Source of the DNA: Arthrobacter sp. PGP41
Lineage (GTDB): Bacteria > Actinomycetota > Actinomycetes > Actinomycetales > Micrococcaceae
Direction: 5' to 3'
NCBI RefSeq assembly: GCF_002953935.1
Contig: NZ_CP026514.1
Location: forward strand, 4,030,001-4,094,000
DNA: 64,000 nucleotides
Position numbers and translations under genes: made by a program. Shown one piece after another: positions 17,213 through 38,565 of the stretch. How positions within the stretch are numbered: the stretch's first letter is position 1; each line of letters starts with the position of its first letter. The notes beneath the pieces were generated by a model, which did not search any database, was not told the origin of the DNA, and saw nothing but the letters and a program-made list of their open reading frames with translations.

Positions 17213-19380
17213 CAGCGTCCTTCCAGCTTGTTTCGTTCAGCCAGCTTGGCATCGCGTTCAGCCAACTTGGCAAACATATCGTTGTAAGCGGTGAGATCGG
17301 CGTCATTATTCCGGTCCGCCGCCCGGTCCACCCGTTTGGTCTCCCGCGCGTCCGACCGGGACCACATGATGGCGACGCCGATCGCCACCAGGAGCGTGGG
17401 CACCTCGCCGATGCCCCAGGCCACGGCGCCGCCGGTCTGCTGGTCTGCGAGGGCCGACTGGCCCCAGGCCCTGCCCAGGTTCCCGAAGTAGTCCGCGGCC
17501 AGCAGGTTGGTCCCGCCCATGATGGCCACGCCGAAGAACGCGTGGAAGCCCATGGTGGCCAGGAGCAGGACGAGCCGCATGGGGTACGGCGCCCTGAGCG
17601 GAAGGGGGTCGGTGCCGATCATGCTCAGGATGAAGATGTACCCGGTCAGCAGGAAGTGCACAATCATCAGCTCGTGGCCCACATGCTCGCGCATGGCGAA
17701 GCCGAAAAGGTCCGAGTAGTAGAACAGCACAATGGAGCCGGCGAAGTTCGCAGCGGCAAAGAGCGGGTGGGTGACCAGCTGCGAGAACTTCGAGTGGACG
17801 AACACCAGCAGCCACTCACGCGCCCCGCGGGAGCCGTCTCCCCGGGCAGGCAGGGCCCGCAGTGCGAGGGTCACGGGCGCCCCCAGCACCAGGAAGATCG
17901 GCGCCACCATGGTCAGCGCCATGTGGTCCACCATGTGCGCGGAGAACAGCACCCGGCCATAGACCGACGGCGGCCCGGAGGTGATGTAGGTGAGCACCAT
18001 CAGGCCAATGACCCAGTTCACGGTGCGGAACCACTGCCACTTGTCACCGCGCCGGTGGATCTTGGCCACGCCGAGGAGGTAGGACACGAGCCCGAACAGC
18101 GCGGCGGCTATCCAGAGCCAGTCCAGGCGCCACTCTGTCAGCCAGCGCTCGGGCGTTAGTTCCGGGGGAAGCTCGTACCCGGTGAGGATGAAGGCCGGCG
18201 TGGCATCGGGCGCGAAGGTTGTGGGCTCCGGAGGGGCCGACCGGCCCAACGCGACGGCGACACCGGACGTTGCTCCCATCACCAGGAATTCCGCCAGGAC
18301 CAGCTGCCAAAGGACACGCCGCGAGGACATCGTGGAGCCCTTCCGGCCCAGCTGGGGGATCACCCACTGCCGGTGCATGAGCCCGATTCCGCCCAGGACC
18401 AGGGTGGCCGTCGCCTTGGCCAGGATGAGCTGGCCGTAGGGCGAACCGAAGAGGTCGGCCCAGTTCGTGACCCGGATGCTTGCGTTGATGATGCCGGACG
18501 CGAGCACAAGTATGAAGGCGAAGCCCGCGAGCGACGAGAAACGGCGGAGCGTGGGTTCCGTGATGTCGACGGAAGCTGCGGCTTTGGGGCCGGTCAGGAT
18601 TCCGGACAGCAGGGCCAGCATGATGATGCCGCCCACCCAGGTGCTGACCCCCACGAGGTGCAGGCCCAGGGAGTTGATGGCGCCTTCGTGGTCAGACGAG
18701 CTGGAAGAGTGGCCGATCAGGGCCGTGGGTACCAGGCCAGCCAGGGCGAGGATCAGGGTCAGTGCCAGGCCGCCGAGGGACCGCACTCCGAACAGGGCTG
18801 TTGTCACGACTGCGGCGATGATGGTGACGGCCAGCCAGGCCCGTCCCGTCTCGATATCCGTCATGAAGTAGACCAAGGCCTGGGTGAACTCGGCGTCGCC
18901 GGAGAGACCTTGTCCGGCAACATCAGAGTAAGTGAGGACCAGCACCGCGATGGCGGACAACGTCCACGCTGCACCTGCGGCGGAAGCTACCGTCAGGGCG
19001 CGGCTGAAGGCTGGGTGTTCGGGTGCCTCACTGCCCTCTTTGCTCCGGCTGCGGGGCCCCGCGTTCCTGGGAAGGATTCCGACGGCGAAGACCAGGCCGC
19101 CGATGACGGTGGCCAGCGAAACATTGTGGATTGCCTTGCTGACGGGGAGTCCCCAACGGACAAGCGCTCCAGGATCAGAGACTGCCCTGGCGCCGGCAGC
19201 CCCGGAGAAGACGAGCGCCGCTGCCAGGCCCAGGAAGAGGGCGGCCAGCCCGGCCAGTTGCCATGTCCGGGAGATCCCCAAGGCACCGCTGTCCCCTGCC
19301 GGCGCACCGTTTCCCCGTGCTCCCTTGCCGGGAGCGGACGGGGGCCGGGTGGAACGTGGTTTTGCGGCAGAAGACACCAT
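17212..19380 (-). CDS. Fused copper-transport CopD and cytochrome c oxidase assembly CtaG membrane protein
   Basis: 722 residues from the ATG at 19380; an upstream in-frame start at 19440 would add 20 residues but lies inside the hup terminator. The N-terminal half (about residues 40-400) has many membrane helices of the CopD type, and the C-terminal half (about residues 420-690) matches caa3_CtaG with YLLGVAKIHRRGDKW and the His-containing SAHMVDHMALTMVAP and HFLLTGYIF segments. It probably moves or delivers copper for oxidase assembly in the cytoplasmic membrane. This fused form is common in Arthrobacter relatives. Its stop overlaps the thioredoxin-NHL start. Confidence 0.9.
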   Translation of the reverse strand: MVSSAAKPRSTRPPSAPGKGARGNGAPAGDSGALGISRTWQLAGLAALFLGLAAALVFSGAAGARAVSDPGALVRWGLPVSKAIHNVSLATVIGGLVFAVGILPRNAGPRSRSKEGSEAPEHPAFSRALTVASAAGAAWTLSAIAVLVLTYSDVAGQGLSGDAEFTQALVYFMTDIETGRAWLAVTIIAAVVTTALFGVRSLGGLALTLILALAGLVPTALIGHSSSSSDHEGAINSLGLHLVGVSTWVGGIIMLALLSGILTGPKAAASVDITEPTLRRFSSLAGFAFILVLASGIINASIRVTNWADLFGSPYGQLILAKATATLVLGGIGLMHRQWVIPQLGRKGSTMSSRRVLWQLVLAEFLVMGATSGVAVALGRSAPPEPTTFAPDATPAFILTGYELPPELTPERWLTEWRLDWLWIAAALFGLVSYLLGVAKIHRRGDKWQWFRTVNWVIGLMVLTYITSGPPSVYGRVLFSAHMVDHMALTMVAPIFLVLGAPVTLALRALPARGDGSRGAREWLLVFVHSKFSQLVTHPLFAAANFAGSIVLFYYSDLFGFAMREHVGHELMIVHFLLTGYIFILSMIGTDPLPLRAPYPMRLVLLLATMGFHAFFGVAIMGGTNLLAADYFGNLGRAWGQSALADQQTGGAVAWGIGEVPTLLVAIGVAIMWSRSDARETKRVDRAADRNNDADLTAYNDMFAKLAERDAKLAERNKLEGR

Positions 19381-19428
19381 TCCATTGTCCGCTACGCCTG
19401 CCCGGGCCGCGAATCGGCTTAAAGGCAA

Positions 19429-19460
19429 AAGGAGCGGCAACCTGGTGGTTGCCGCTCCTT
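19429..19460 (-). terminator. Intrinsic terminator of hup
   Basis: A perfect 14-bp stem (arms 19429-19442 and 19447-19460) with loop TGGT, followed on the minus strand by TTTGCC. It lies 35 bases past the hup stop. Confidence 0.88.
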
Positions 19461-19494
19461 GTCCGCTCCGGCTGCGTGCCGGGGAGGAAGAAGC

Positions 19495-19782
19495 CTACTT
19501 CTTGTTGGAGACTGCAGCCTTCAGCTTGGAGCCGGCGGTCAGCTTGACGCTGTGGCCTGCTGCGATCTGGATGGTCTCACCCGTCTGCGGGTTGCGGCCG
19601 GTGCGTGCAGCGCGGTCGGTACGCTCGACGGCGAGCCAGCCCGGGATGGTGATCTTCTCGCCCGCTGCGACAGAAGTCTCGAAAACCTCGAACAGTGCGT
19701 CGAGGACGGAGTTGACGGCTGCCTGGCTGGTGCCGGCCTTGCCAGCTACCTCTGCAACAAGTTCACTACGGTTCTTAGCCAT
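19495..19782 (-). CDS. hup: HU-family DNA-binding protein
   Basis: 95 residues, the normal bacterial HU length, without the long Lys/Ala tail of mycobacterial HupB. It starts MAKNRSELVAEVA, with the HU core ITIPGWLAVERTDRAARTGRNPQTGE covering the beta-arm whose RNPQTGE tip intercalates in DNA. A strong Shine-Dalgarno (AGGAGGAC) precedes the ATG. Nucleoid protein; it stands alone between terminator hairpins. Confidence 0.95.
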   Translation of the reverse strand: MAKNRSELVAEVAGKAGTSQAAVNSVLDALFEVFETSVAAGEKITIPGWLAVERTDRAARTGRNPQTGETIQIAAGHSVKLTAGSKLKAAVSNKK

Positions 19783-19960
19783 TTATGTCCTCCTGGACGG
19801 TCATGATTCTGGAGCCTATACGCGGCATGCGTACAAGCCACTGTTCGAAAACTTACCAGCTTGGGCCTCCGCGTTCCGCAAATTCCGCGTGTTTCCGCGA
19901 CTTTTTGAGGTTAATCACCGGATTTTCAGGGTTTTTCGCCCCGGATTCAGCCGCCAGCGG

Positions 19961-20165
19961 ACGCTCTCGCAGTTGATGTGGGTTTTTCTGTGACGCTGTC
20001 GCAGTTGATGGGGAGTTTTTTGGGGGTGCTCTCGCGGTTTGGTCCTGGTGGTCGACGGCGGGCGGGCCGGGTAAGTGCGAGAGGGTACCCCGGGAGGGGA
20101 CGTTAAGTGCGAGAGGGTACCGGCGGGAGGGGGCGTTAAGTGCGAGAGGGTCCCGGCGGGGGACG
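19961..20165. repeat. Cluster of six short inverted/direct repeats (CTCTCGCA family)
   Basis: Three forward copies of an arm like GACGCTCTCGCAGTTGATG (at about 19960, 19992 and 20025) are followed by three copies in the opposite sense, GTTAAGTGCGAGAGGGT (at 20071, 20102 and 20135), each spaced 31-34 bp with GC-rich filler. No gene lies in the 470-bp interval from hup to the 5S gene; this cluster and the rrn terminator occupy its right half. Related arms occur at 46.9 kb. Confidence 0.75.
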
Positions 20166-20212
20166 GGGGTGTGGTGTTGTCTGTTTGGTGTGGGGTGGGT
20201 GTTTAAATGCGG

Positions 20213-20240
20213 GAGGCCCCAACCTGGTGGTTGGGGCCTC
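20213..20240 (-). terminator. rrn copy 1 terminator
   Basis: A 12-bp perfect stem (GAGGCCCCAACC and complement) with loop TGGT just past the 5S 3' end. The minus strand then reads GCATTTAAACA, giving a weak T tract. Confidence 0.8.
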
Positions 20241-20252
20241 GACCTAATGGTT

Positions 20253-20370
20253 GTCCGGCGGTGACCTACTCTCCCACACCCTCCCGGGTGCAGTACCATC
20301 GGCGCTGTGGGTCTTAGCTTCCGGGTTCGGAATGGGACCGGGCGTTTCCCCCACGCTATGACCGCCGTAA
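20253..20370 (-). rRNA. rrf: 5S ribosomal RNA, copy 1
   Basis: The minus strand reads TTACGGCGGTCATAGCGTGG through CCCATTCCGAACCCGGAAG (loop C region) to GAGTAGGTCACCGCCGG, a typical actinobacterial 5S of about 118 bases. Ends are set by pairing of the terminal helix and may be off by a few bases. Confidence 0.93.
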
Positions 20371-20498
20371 CCTTGTTACCCGTCCGCCCGGGTGTGACCC
20401 GGGGGTGGGAAGTGTTGTGGTTACAACATGCTGTCCTGCCCGTGTAAGGGGCAGGGTGGTGTTGTTATTCAGTTGGTGTTCCCCGACAACGTTTGGTT

Positions 20499-20530
20499 TG
20501 TTGTTTGGGAACCACATAGTGGACGCAAGC
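20499..20530 (-). other. 23S processing stem, 3' arm, copy 1
   Basis: This 32-base stretch pairs with 23841-23872 upstream of the 23S gene, with 29 of 32 positions identical as inverted repeats (the three differences give two G-U pairs and one A-C). This is the expected long stem cut by RNase III to release 23S. Confidence 0.75.
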
Positions 20531-20602
20531 AGTCTTGATTTTTCTTTTTACCAACCCTGGTGTGGAACCGCTTTTGAACCGGTTTCACGGGTGTGGTGTG
20601 TG

Positions 20603-25744
<5,142 letters not shown>

Positions 25745-25894
25745 GTAAAACAGACACAACCCCAAGCCCCGGGAAAACGGAACAAAAAGGCTGCACAAAA
25801 TTTGAAACCAGCTGTAAAAACCAGACCACCCACAGGGGCGGACAGCCCGGTCAATTCAACCAATCACTAAAACAATTGGTATCAACAAACTTGG

Positions 25895-25919
25895 CACACT
25901 ATTGAGTTCTCAAACAACA
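25895..25919 (-). promoter_or_regulatory. boxA-like antitermination element in 16S leader, copy 1
   Basis: The minus strand reads TGTTGTTTGAGAACTCAATA, the typical actinobacterial leader element, about 150 bases before 16S. A sister element is in the 16S-23S spacer. Confidence 0.65.
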
Positions 25920-26145
25920 GACACACCCGGCACCACCACCAGCAAAAACCACCGTGGATCGCTCCGGAGCAACTTTTCAAACTTACCCGGTTTCAAGGAG
26001 CTTTGCAAATCGGCGTTTCCGCGATTTTCTCTGCTCTGAAACCGGCCCCGCCCGCGTTCGGCGCGCCAAGAGGCGAACCATTTTCAGGCTGTTTGGTAAG
26101 GGGTTTGGCCGCTATTTTTCCGCTTCAGCGGCGGCGACTCAGAAA

Positions 26146-26174
26146 ACAATACACGGCGCGAAGCCGCTCCGCAA
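26146..26174 (-). promoter_or_regulatory. rrn copy 1 promoter
   Basis: On the minus strand, -35 TTGCGG (26169-26174) and -10 TATTGT (26146-26151) are separated by 17 bases. The same pair with the same spacing occurs before rrn copy 2, although the flanking DNA there is otherwise different, which supports function. The start site would be about 390 bases upstream of 16S. Confidence 0.7.
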
Positions 26175-26198
26175 ATCCTCTCCCAGGGACGGGGCCTA

Positions 26199-26234
26199 CC
26201 CCTGGAAACCCCGGATTTCCGGGGTTTCCAGGGG
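26199..26234 (-). terminator. Strong hairpin downstream of lacZ
   Basis: A perfect 17-bp stem (arms 26199-26215 and 26218-26234, CCCCTGGAAACCCCGGA and complement) with a 2-base loop, 73 bases past the lacZ stop and just upstream of the rrn1 -35 box. No T-run follows. It probably ends lacZ transcription before the rrn promoter. Confidence 0.7.
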
Positions 26235-26306
26235 TCTTTGGCCTTAGCCGGCACGTCTGCGCCACGCCCTCCAGCACTATGGACTGGCTCACATTTTGCA
26301 GCTCCC

Positions 26307-29444
<3,138 letters not shown>

Positions 29445-29448
29445 CTAC

Positions 29449-29462
29449 GTGAACGTTCACGG
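29449..29462. promoter_or_regulatory. LacI-type operator upstream of lacZ
   Basis: CGTGAACGTTCACG, a perfect 14-bp palindrome with the central CG typical of LacI-family sites, about 65 bases before the lacZ ATG. A related half (minus strand GACGTGAACGG) lies about 30 bases further upstream at 29478-29488. The adjacent LacI-type gene is the likely binder. Confidence 0.75.
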
Positions 29463-29505
29463 CCCGCCGTTCAAGCCTATCCGTTCACGTCTGCTTTGAG
29501 AAGGG

Positions 29506-30513
29506 TCAGGCCGACTGGCGAAGCACCAGCCGGTGCTTGAGGACCAGGGCGGCGTCCGGGCTTCCAGCCTCCACTGCGCCGGACAGCAGATCTGCCACAA
29601 GTCCGACGGCGGCCCGACCTACCGCACGCAGGTCCAGTGCGAGCGTGGTCAGCTCGGGCGAGATGAGTTCGCCCAGGGGTATGCCGTCCATGCCGATCAC
29701 TGCACAGTCCCGCGGCACCGCCCTGCCGGCGGCGTGCAGGGCTTTGAGGGCTCCAGCCGCCATGAGGTCGTTGAACACCAGGAGCCCGTCGACCGTGCCG
29801 TGCTGCTCGAGCAGGGAGCGGACTGCGTCCCGTGCCGCCGGGGCTGTGTCCGCTGCCTGGCGGATGATGATGTCGATGCCGGCGTCGGCGGCCGCTGCCG
29901 CAACAGCGAGCCCGCGGGTGGTGGCCGGCCCTCCTTCGTCCGAATCCAGGTAGGCGATCTGCCGGCACTGTGCCGCCAGGAGGTGCTCCAGTGCCATCCG
30001 TGCCGCATGGACGTAGTCAAAGGAGATCCAACCGGCGGCCTGTCCTGCCGGGTTGTCCAGGACCACCACAGGGCGCCGTCCCATCAAGGACTGGGCTTGA
30101 TGCGAACTGGCCCCAAGGTAGCCGATCAGGGCATCAACCTGGGGCGCGAGCCGGGCCACGGCATCGAGGCCGTTTCCGCTGCCGTGGCCAAAATCATCCA
30201 TGACCACGTTCCAGCCCCGCTGGGTGGCTTCCTCCACCACGCTGGATGCAAAGGCCGGGAAATAGGGGTTTGTGAGATCCGGAATGGCCAGCCCCAGTGA
30301 GGTTCGGGCGCCCTGCACCAGGCCCTTGGCAAACCGGCTGGGGGAATAACCGAGCTCTGTTGCCAGCGCCTTGACGCGCTCACGGGTGGCCGCGCTGATT
30401 CCCGGCATGTCGTTCATGGCCCGGGTGACTGTCTGCCGGGATACTCCTGCGGCGGCCGCCACGTCCAGGATGGTGGCGCGGCGGACCTGTGGGCCGCTGG
30501 AACTCGAGGTCAT
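29506..30513 (-). CDS. LacI-family transcriptional regulator
   Basis: 335 residues from the ATG at 30513. The N-terminal helix-turn-helix and hinge helix are clear: ATILDVAAAAGVSRQTVTRA followed by GISAATRERVKALATELGYSPS. The periplasmic-binding-like sugar domain begins at SLGLAIPDLTNPYF. It ends 121 bases before lacZ on the same strand and probably represses lacZ by the palindrome between them. Its start codon is only about 75 bases from the terminator hairpin of rrn copy 2, so its promoter must be in a very short space or it depends on read-through. Confidence 0.92.
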   Translation of the reverse strand: MTSSSSGPQVRRATILDVAAAAGVSRQTVTRAMNDMPGISAATRERVKALATELGYSPSRFAKGLVQGARTSLGLAIPDLTNPYFPAFASSVVEEATQRGWNVVMDDFGHGSGNGLDAVARLAPQVDALIGYLGASSHQAQSLMGRRPVVVLDNPAGQAAGWISFDYVHAARMALEHLLAAQCRQIAYLDSDEGGPATTRGLAVAAAAADAGIDIIIRQAADTAPAARDAVRSLLEQHGTVDGLLVFNDLMAAGALKALHAAGRAVPRDCAVIGMDGIPLGELISPELTTLALDLRAVGRAAVGLVADLLSGAVEAGSPDAALVLKHRLVLRQSA

Positions 30514-30587
30514 GACGGTAAGTCTAGGCTGGTGGTGGGCGGGGTGTGGTGTTGTCTGTTTGGTGTGGGGTGGGTGTTTAAATGCGG

Positions 30588-30615
30588 GAGGCCCCAACCT
30601 GGTGGTTGGGGCCTC
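30588..30615 (-). terminator. rrn copy 2 terminator
   Basis: Same 12-bp stem with TGGT loop as in copy 1, placed between the 5S gene and the LacI-family gene. Confidence 0.8.
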
Positions 30616-30627
30616 GACCTAATGGTT

Positions 30628-30745
30628 GTCCGGCGGTGACCTACTCTCCCACACCCTCCCGGGTGCAGTACCATCGGCGCTGTGGGTCTTAGCTTCCGGG
30701 TTCGGAATGGGACCGGGCGTTTCCCCCACGCTATGACCGCCGTAA
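30628..30745 (-). rRNA. rrf: 5S ribosomal RNA, copy 2
   Basis: Same sequence as copy 1. Last gene of the second rrn operon, 115 bases upstream of the LacI-family start codon on the same strand. Confidence 0.93.
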
Positions 30746-30875
30746 CCTTGTTACCCGTCCGCCCGGGTGTGATTCCGGGGGTGGGAAGTGTTGTGGTTAC
30801 AACATGCTTTCCTGCCCGTGTTCGGGGGCAGGGTGGTGTTGTTATTCAGTTGGTGTTCCCCGACAACGTTTGGTT

Positions 30876-30907
30876 TGTTGTTTGGGAACCACATAGTGGA
30901 CGCAAGC
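30876..30907 (-). other. 23S processing stem, 3' arm, copy 2
   Basis: Identical to the copy 1 arm; pairs with 34219-34250. Confidence 0.75.
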
Positions 30908-30980
30908 AGTCTTGATTTTTTCTTTTTACCAACCCTGGTGTGGAACCGCTTTTGAACCGGTTTCACGGGTGTGGTGTGTG

Positions 30981-36122
<5,142 letters not shown>

Positions 36123-36272
36123 GTAAAACAGACACAACCCCAAGCCCCGGGAAAACGGAACAAAAAGGCTGCACAAAATTTGAAACCAGCTGTAAAAACC
36201 AGACCACCCACAGGGGCGGACAGCCCGGTCAATTCAACCAATCACTAAAACAATTGGTATCAACAAACTTGG

Positions 36273-36297
36273 CACACTATTGAGTTCTCAAACAACA
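36273..36297 (-). promoter_or_regulatory. boxA-like antitermination element in 16S leader, copy 2
   Basis: Same sequence as the copy 1 leader element (TGTTGTTTGAGAACTCAATA on the minus strand). Confidence 0.65.
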
Positions 36298-36535
36298 GAC
36301 ACACCCGGCACCACCACCAGCAAAAACCACCGTGGATCGCTCCGGAGCAACTTTTCAAACTTACCCGACTCTCCGCTCCGATGCAAATCCGTGTTTCAGG
36401 ATTCTCATCGGCGGGAAGTCGTCCCCACCTCTTCAGGAGCGCTCGAAAGCCCTGCCAGAATTTGGTCTTGATTTTGGGGTTTTGGCCGCCCGCGGTAACC
36501 AGCTCTTCGCTGTCTCCCTCGCGGCGACTTAGAAA

Positions 36536-36564
36536 ACAATACACCTCCCCGGGCACCTCCGCAA
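36536..36564 (-). promoter_or_regulatory. rrn copy 2 promoter
   Basis: Minus strand -35 TTGCGG (36559-36564), 17-base spacer, -10 TATTGT (36536-36541). The spacer differs from copy 1, but TGTTTTCTNAGTCGCCGC downstream of the -10 is shared. It lies about 170 bases beyond the end of the 5.8-kb identity. Confidence 0.7.
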
Positions 36565-36723
36565 ATCTCCCTGGCAAGGCGCCCTGAACCCCGTGTTTCC
36601 GCGGCTGGACGGCCCATCGGCCCCCATGGAAACCCATCCGGCGTCGTACTTCGTTCCTGTGTGCTGCAGCACAGTGCCTGGCCGCCGGATCGAAGGACGC
36701 CAACCGGAGAATTTTTAGACAGC

Positions 36724-36759
36724 AAAAGGGCCGGCAACCGTGAGGTTGCCGGCCCTTTT
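36724..36759 (-). terminator. Intrinsic terminator of rpmB-rpmG-rpsN
   Basis: A perfect 16-bp stem (arms 36724-36739 and 36744-36759, AAAAGGGCCGGCAACC and complement), 28 bases past the rpsN stop, with TTTT at the 3' side on the minus strand. Confidence 0.9.
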
Positions 36760-36786
36760 CAAGCAGCTGGTATCAGCAGTGCTGGA

Positions 36787-37092
36787 TTACCAGGAAGACT
36801 TGGTGATGCCCGGAAGTTCGCCCTTGTGGGCCATGTCGCGGAAGCGGACACGGGAGATGCCGAACTTCTGGAAGGTTCCGCGGGGGCGGCCGTCGATGAT
36901 GTCGCGGTTACGCAGACGGATCGGGGACGCGTTGCGGGGCAGCTTCTGCAGGCCCAAGCGGGCCGCTTCGCGTGCTTCGTCGGTTGCGTTTTCGTCAACC
37001 AGGGTCTTCTTCAGCTCGAGGCGCTTTGCAGCGTAACGCTCCACGATGACCTTGCGCTGCTCGTTGCGAGCAATCTTGGACTTCTTAGCCAT
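36787..37092 (-). CDS. rpsN: 30S ribosomal protein S14 (zinc-free form)
   Basis: 101 residues, the long S14 type, starting [14 protein letters not shown] and ending with the conserved [20 protein letters not shown]...PGITKSSW. It contains no Cys, so the CxxC-CxxC zinc knuckle of the short form is absent. Third gene of rpmB-rpmG-rpsN, starting 2 bases after the rpmG stop. Zinc-free S14 of this kind is often a zinc-starvation paralog in actinobacteria. Confidence 0.96.
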   Translation of the reverse strand: MAKKSKIARNEQRKVIVERYAAKRLELKKTLVDENATDEAREAARLGLQKLPRNASPIRLRNRDIIDGRPRGTFQKFGISRVRFRDMAHKGELPGITKSSW

Positions 37093-37094
37093 GT

Positions 37095-37262
37095 TTAGCG
37101 CTCCTCTCGGAATTCGACGTGCTGGCGGATCTTGGGGTCGTACTTCTTCAGGACCATGCGGTCCGGATCGTTACGACGGTTCTTGCGGGTTACGTAGGTG
37201 TAACCCGTGCCCGCGGTCGACTTGAGCTTGATGATCGGACGTACGTCCTTGTCCTTAGCCAC
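37095..37262 (-). CDS. rpmG: 50S ribosomal protein L33 (zinc-free form)
   Basis: 55 residues starting at a GTG whose first base is the last base of the rpmB stop (TAGTGG). The sequence [20 protein letters not shown]...[21 protein letters not shown] matches L33. No Cys is present where zinc-binding L33 has CxxC pairs. Translationally coupled within the three-gene ribosomal operon. Confidence 0.95.
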   Translation of the reverse strand: MAKDKDVRPIIKLKSTAGTGYTYVTRKNRRNDPDRMVLKKYDPKIRQHVEFREER

Positions 37263-37498
37263 TAGAGCTTCACCCCACGAGCCAGGATCTGGGCGACGAC
37301 TACGTCGATGCCGCGTACGTCGATGGTCTTGATGCCACGTGCAGAGACCTGCAGCGTGACGTTACGGCGCAGGGACGGAACCCAGTAGCGCTTCTTCTGA
37401 ATGTTCGGATCGAACCGGCGCTTGTTGCGGCGGTGCGAGTGCGAAATGCTGTGCCCAAAGCCCGGCTCGGCTCCGGTCACTTGGCAGTGTGCTGCCAT
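37262..37498 (-). CDS. rpmB: 50S ribosomal protein L28
   Basis: 78 residues with the L28 signature [19 protein letters not shown] and [12 protein letters not shown]. Only one Cys (residue 5) remains, so the four-Cys zinc site of the other L28 form is missing. First gene of the operon; SD TGAGGAGAAG precedes the ATG. An imperfect Zur-like sequence lies 18 bases upstream. Confidence 0.95.
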   Translation of the reverse strand: MAAHCQVTGAEPGFGHSISHSHRRNKRRFDPNIQKKRYWVPSLRRNVTLQVSARGIKTIDVRGIDVVVAQILARGVKL

Positions 37499-37515
37499 GA
37501 CTTCTCCTCAAGAAT

Positions 37516-37530
37516 TGAAAGTAATGATCC
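37516..37530. promoter_or_regulatory. Possible weak Zur box before rpmB
   Basis: TGAAAGTAATGATCC matches about 10 of 14 arm positions of the actinobacterial Zur consensus TGAAAATGATTTTCA. One half is good and the other poor. The position just upstream of a zinc-free ribosomal operon is what makes it worth noting. Confidence 0.3.
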
Positions 37531-37751
37531 GCATATCTGCTGCTGGACCATGCTGCTAAGGGCGACCCAAAAATGAAGAAGGGCAACGGTTAGTCACGCA
37601 ACTTGAGCCCCTAACTACCGGCCACCCTGGAGAAATTACCGGGCAACCGGAGCAATTGCGCACGCTCCGCGCACTTAGCGCCTACCAAGTCTACGAGTTC
37701 GCGCAATTAAAGACCAATCCGGCGCTGGAGGGTGTATAAGCAGGCCCGGGG

Positions 37752-38513
37752 TTAGAGGTGCGTGAGCTGTGGGTACCTCGGCTTAAGGCCGTCCCCGGAC
37801 GACTTGCCGGTGACCCGGCGGACCACCCACGGCCCGGCGTACTCGCGGAACCACCGGGCGTTGGCCCGGAGGGCGTCCAGCCCGCTGAGTTCGGGGACGG
37901 GCGTCATGGGCGGGATGTCGATGGAGTGGTCGTGCTCCAGGACGTCCAGCACCCGTTTGGCCATGTTGGCGTGCCCGGCAGCGGACATGTGCATCCGGTC
38001 CTGCGCCCACATGCCCCAGTCGTAGTACTCGCTGAAGCGCCAGTAGTCCACCAGCAGCGCGCCGTGGTCGCCGGCGATGCCGCGGACCAGTTCGTTGTAG
38101 ATGGCCGTGCGCCCACGCATGGTGCTGAACACCTTCGATCCACGCGCGTCGAATCCCGTGAACATCACCACGGTGGCACCGGTGGCACGCAACTTGGCGA
38201 TGGCGTCGTCGTACTCCACCAAAAGGTCATCGATGTCGATCCTGGGGCGCAGGATGTCGTTGGCCCCCGCGTAGATGCTCACCAGGGTGGGTTTAAGTTC
38301 GACGGCGGCGTCCACCTGCTCAGCCAGGATGTGGCGGAGCTTCCTCCCGCGGATGGCGAGGTTGGCATAGCCGAACGCGGGGTCAGCGGCTCCCAGCTGT
38401 TCGGCCACGCGGTCCGCCCAGCCGCGGACGCCATTGGGACGGGTGGAATCGTCGTCGCCCACACCCTCCGTGAAGGAGTCGCCAAGGGCAACGAACCGGG
38501 TTGTGAAATCCAT
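37752..38513 (-). CDS. SGNH/GDSL hydrolase
   Basis: 253 residues, cytoplasmic by sequence (no signal peptide). SGNH blocks are complete: I VALGDSFTEGVGD with nucleophile Ser13, III GANDIL, V DRMHMSAAGH with Asp and His. Esterase/lipase fold; substrate unknown. A paralog with the same block sequences lies 1.2 kb away (39445-40290), separated by MarR and YciI genes, suggesting local duplication. Confidence 0.9.
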   Translation of the reverse strand: MDFTTRFVALGDSFTEGVGDDDSTRPNGVRGWADRVAEQLGAADPAFGYANLAIRGRKLRHILAEQVDAAVELKPTLVSIYAGANDILRPRIDIDDLLVEYDDAIAKLRATGATVVMFTGFDARGSKVFSTMRGRTAIYNELVRGIAGDHGALLVDYWRFSEYYDWGMWAQDRMHMSAAGHANMAKRVLDVLEHDHSIDIPPMTPVPELSGLDALRANARWFREYAGPWVVRRVTGKSSGDGLKPRYPQLTHL

Positions 38514-38565
38514 TCGGATAGTTTGCCATCAGTTGTTGGAAGCAACCAACCGCGGGCGCGGCACC

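Noticed and set aside
20071..20165. Three ~32-bp repeats that could look like a CRISPR array
   Set aside because: Only three units, imperfect, with no unique spacers and no cas genes in the window.
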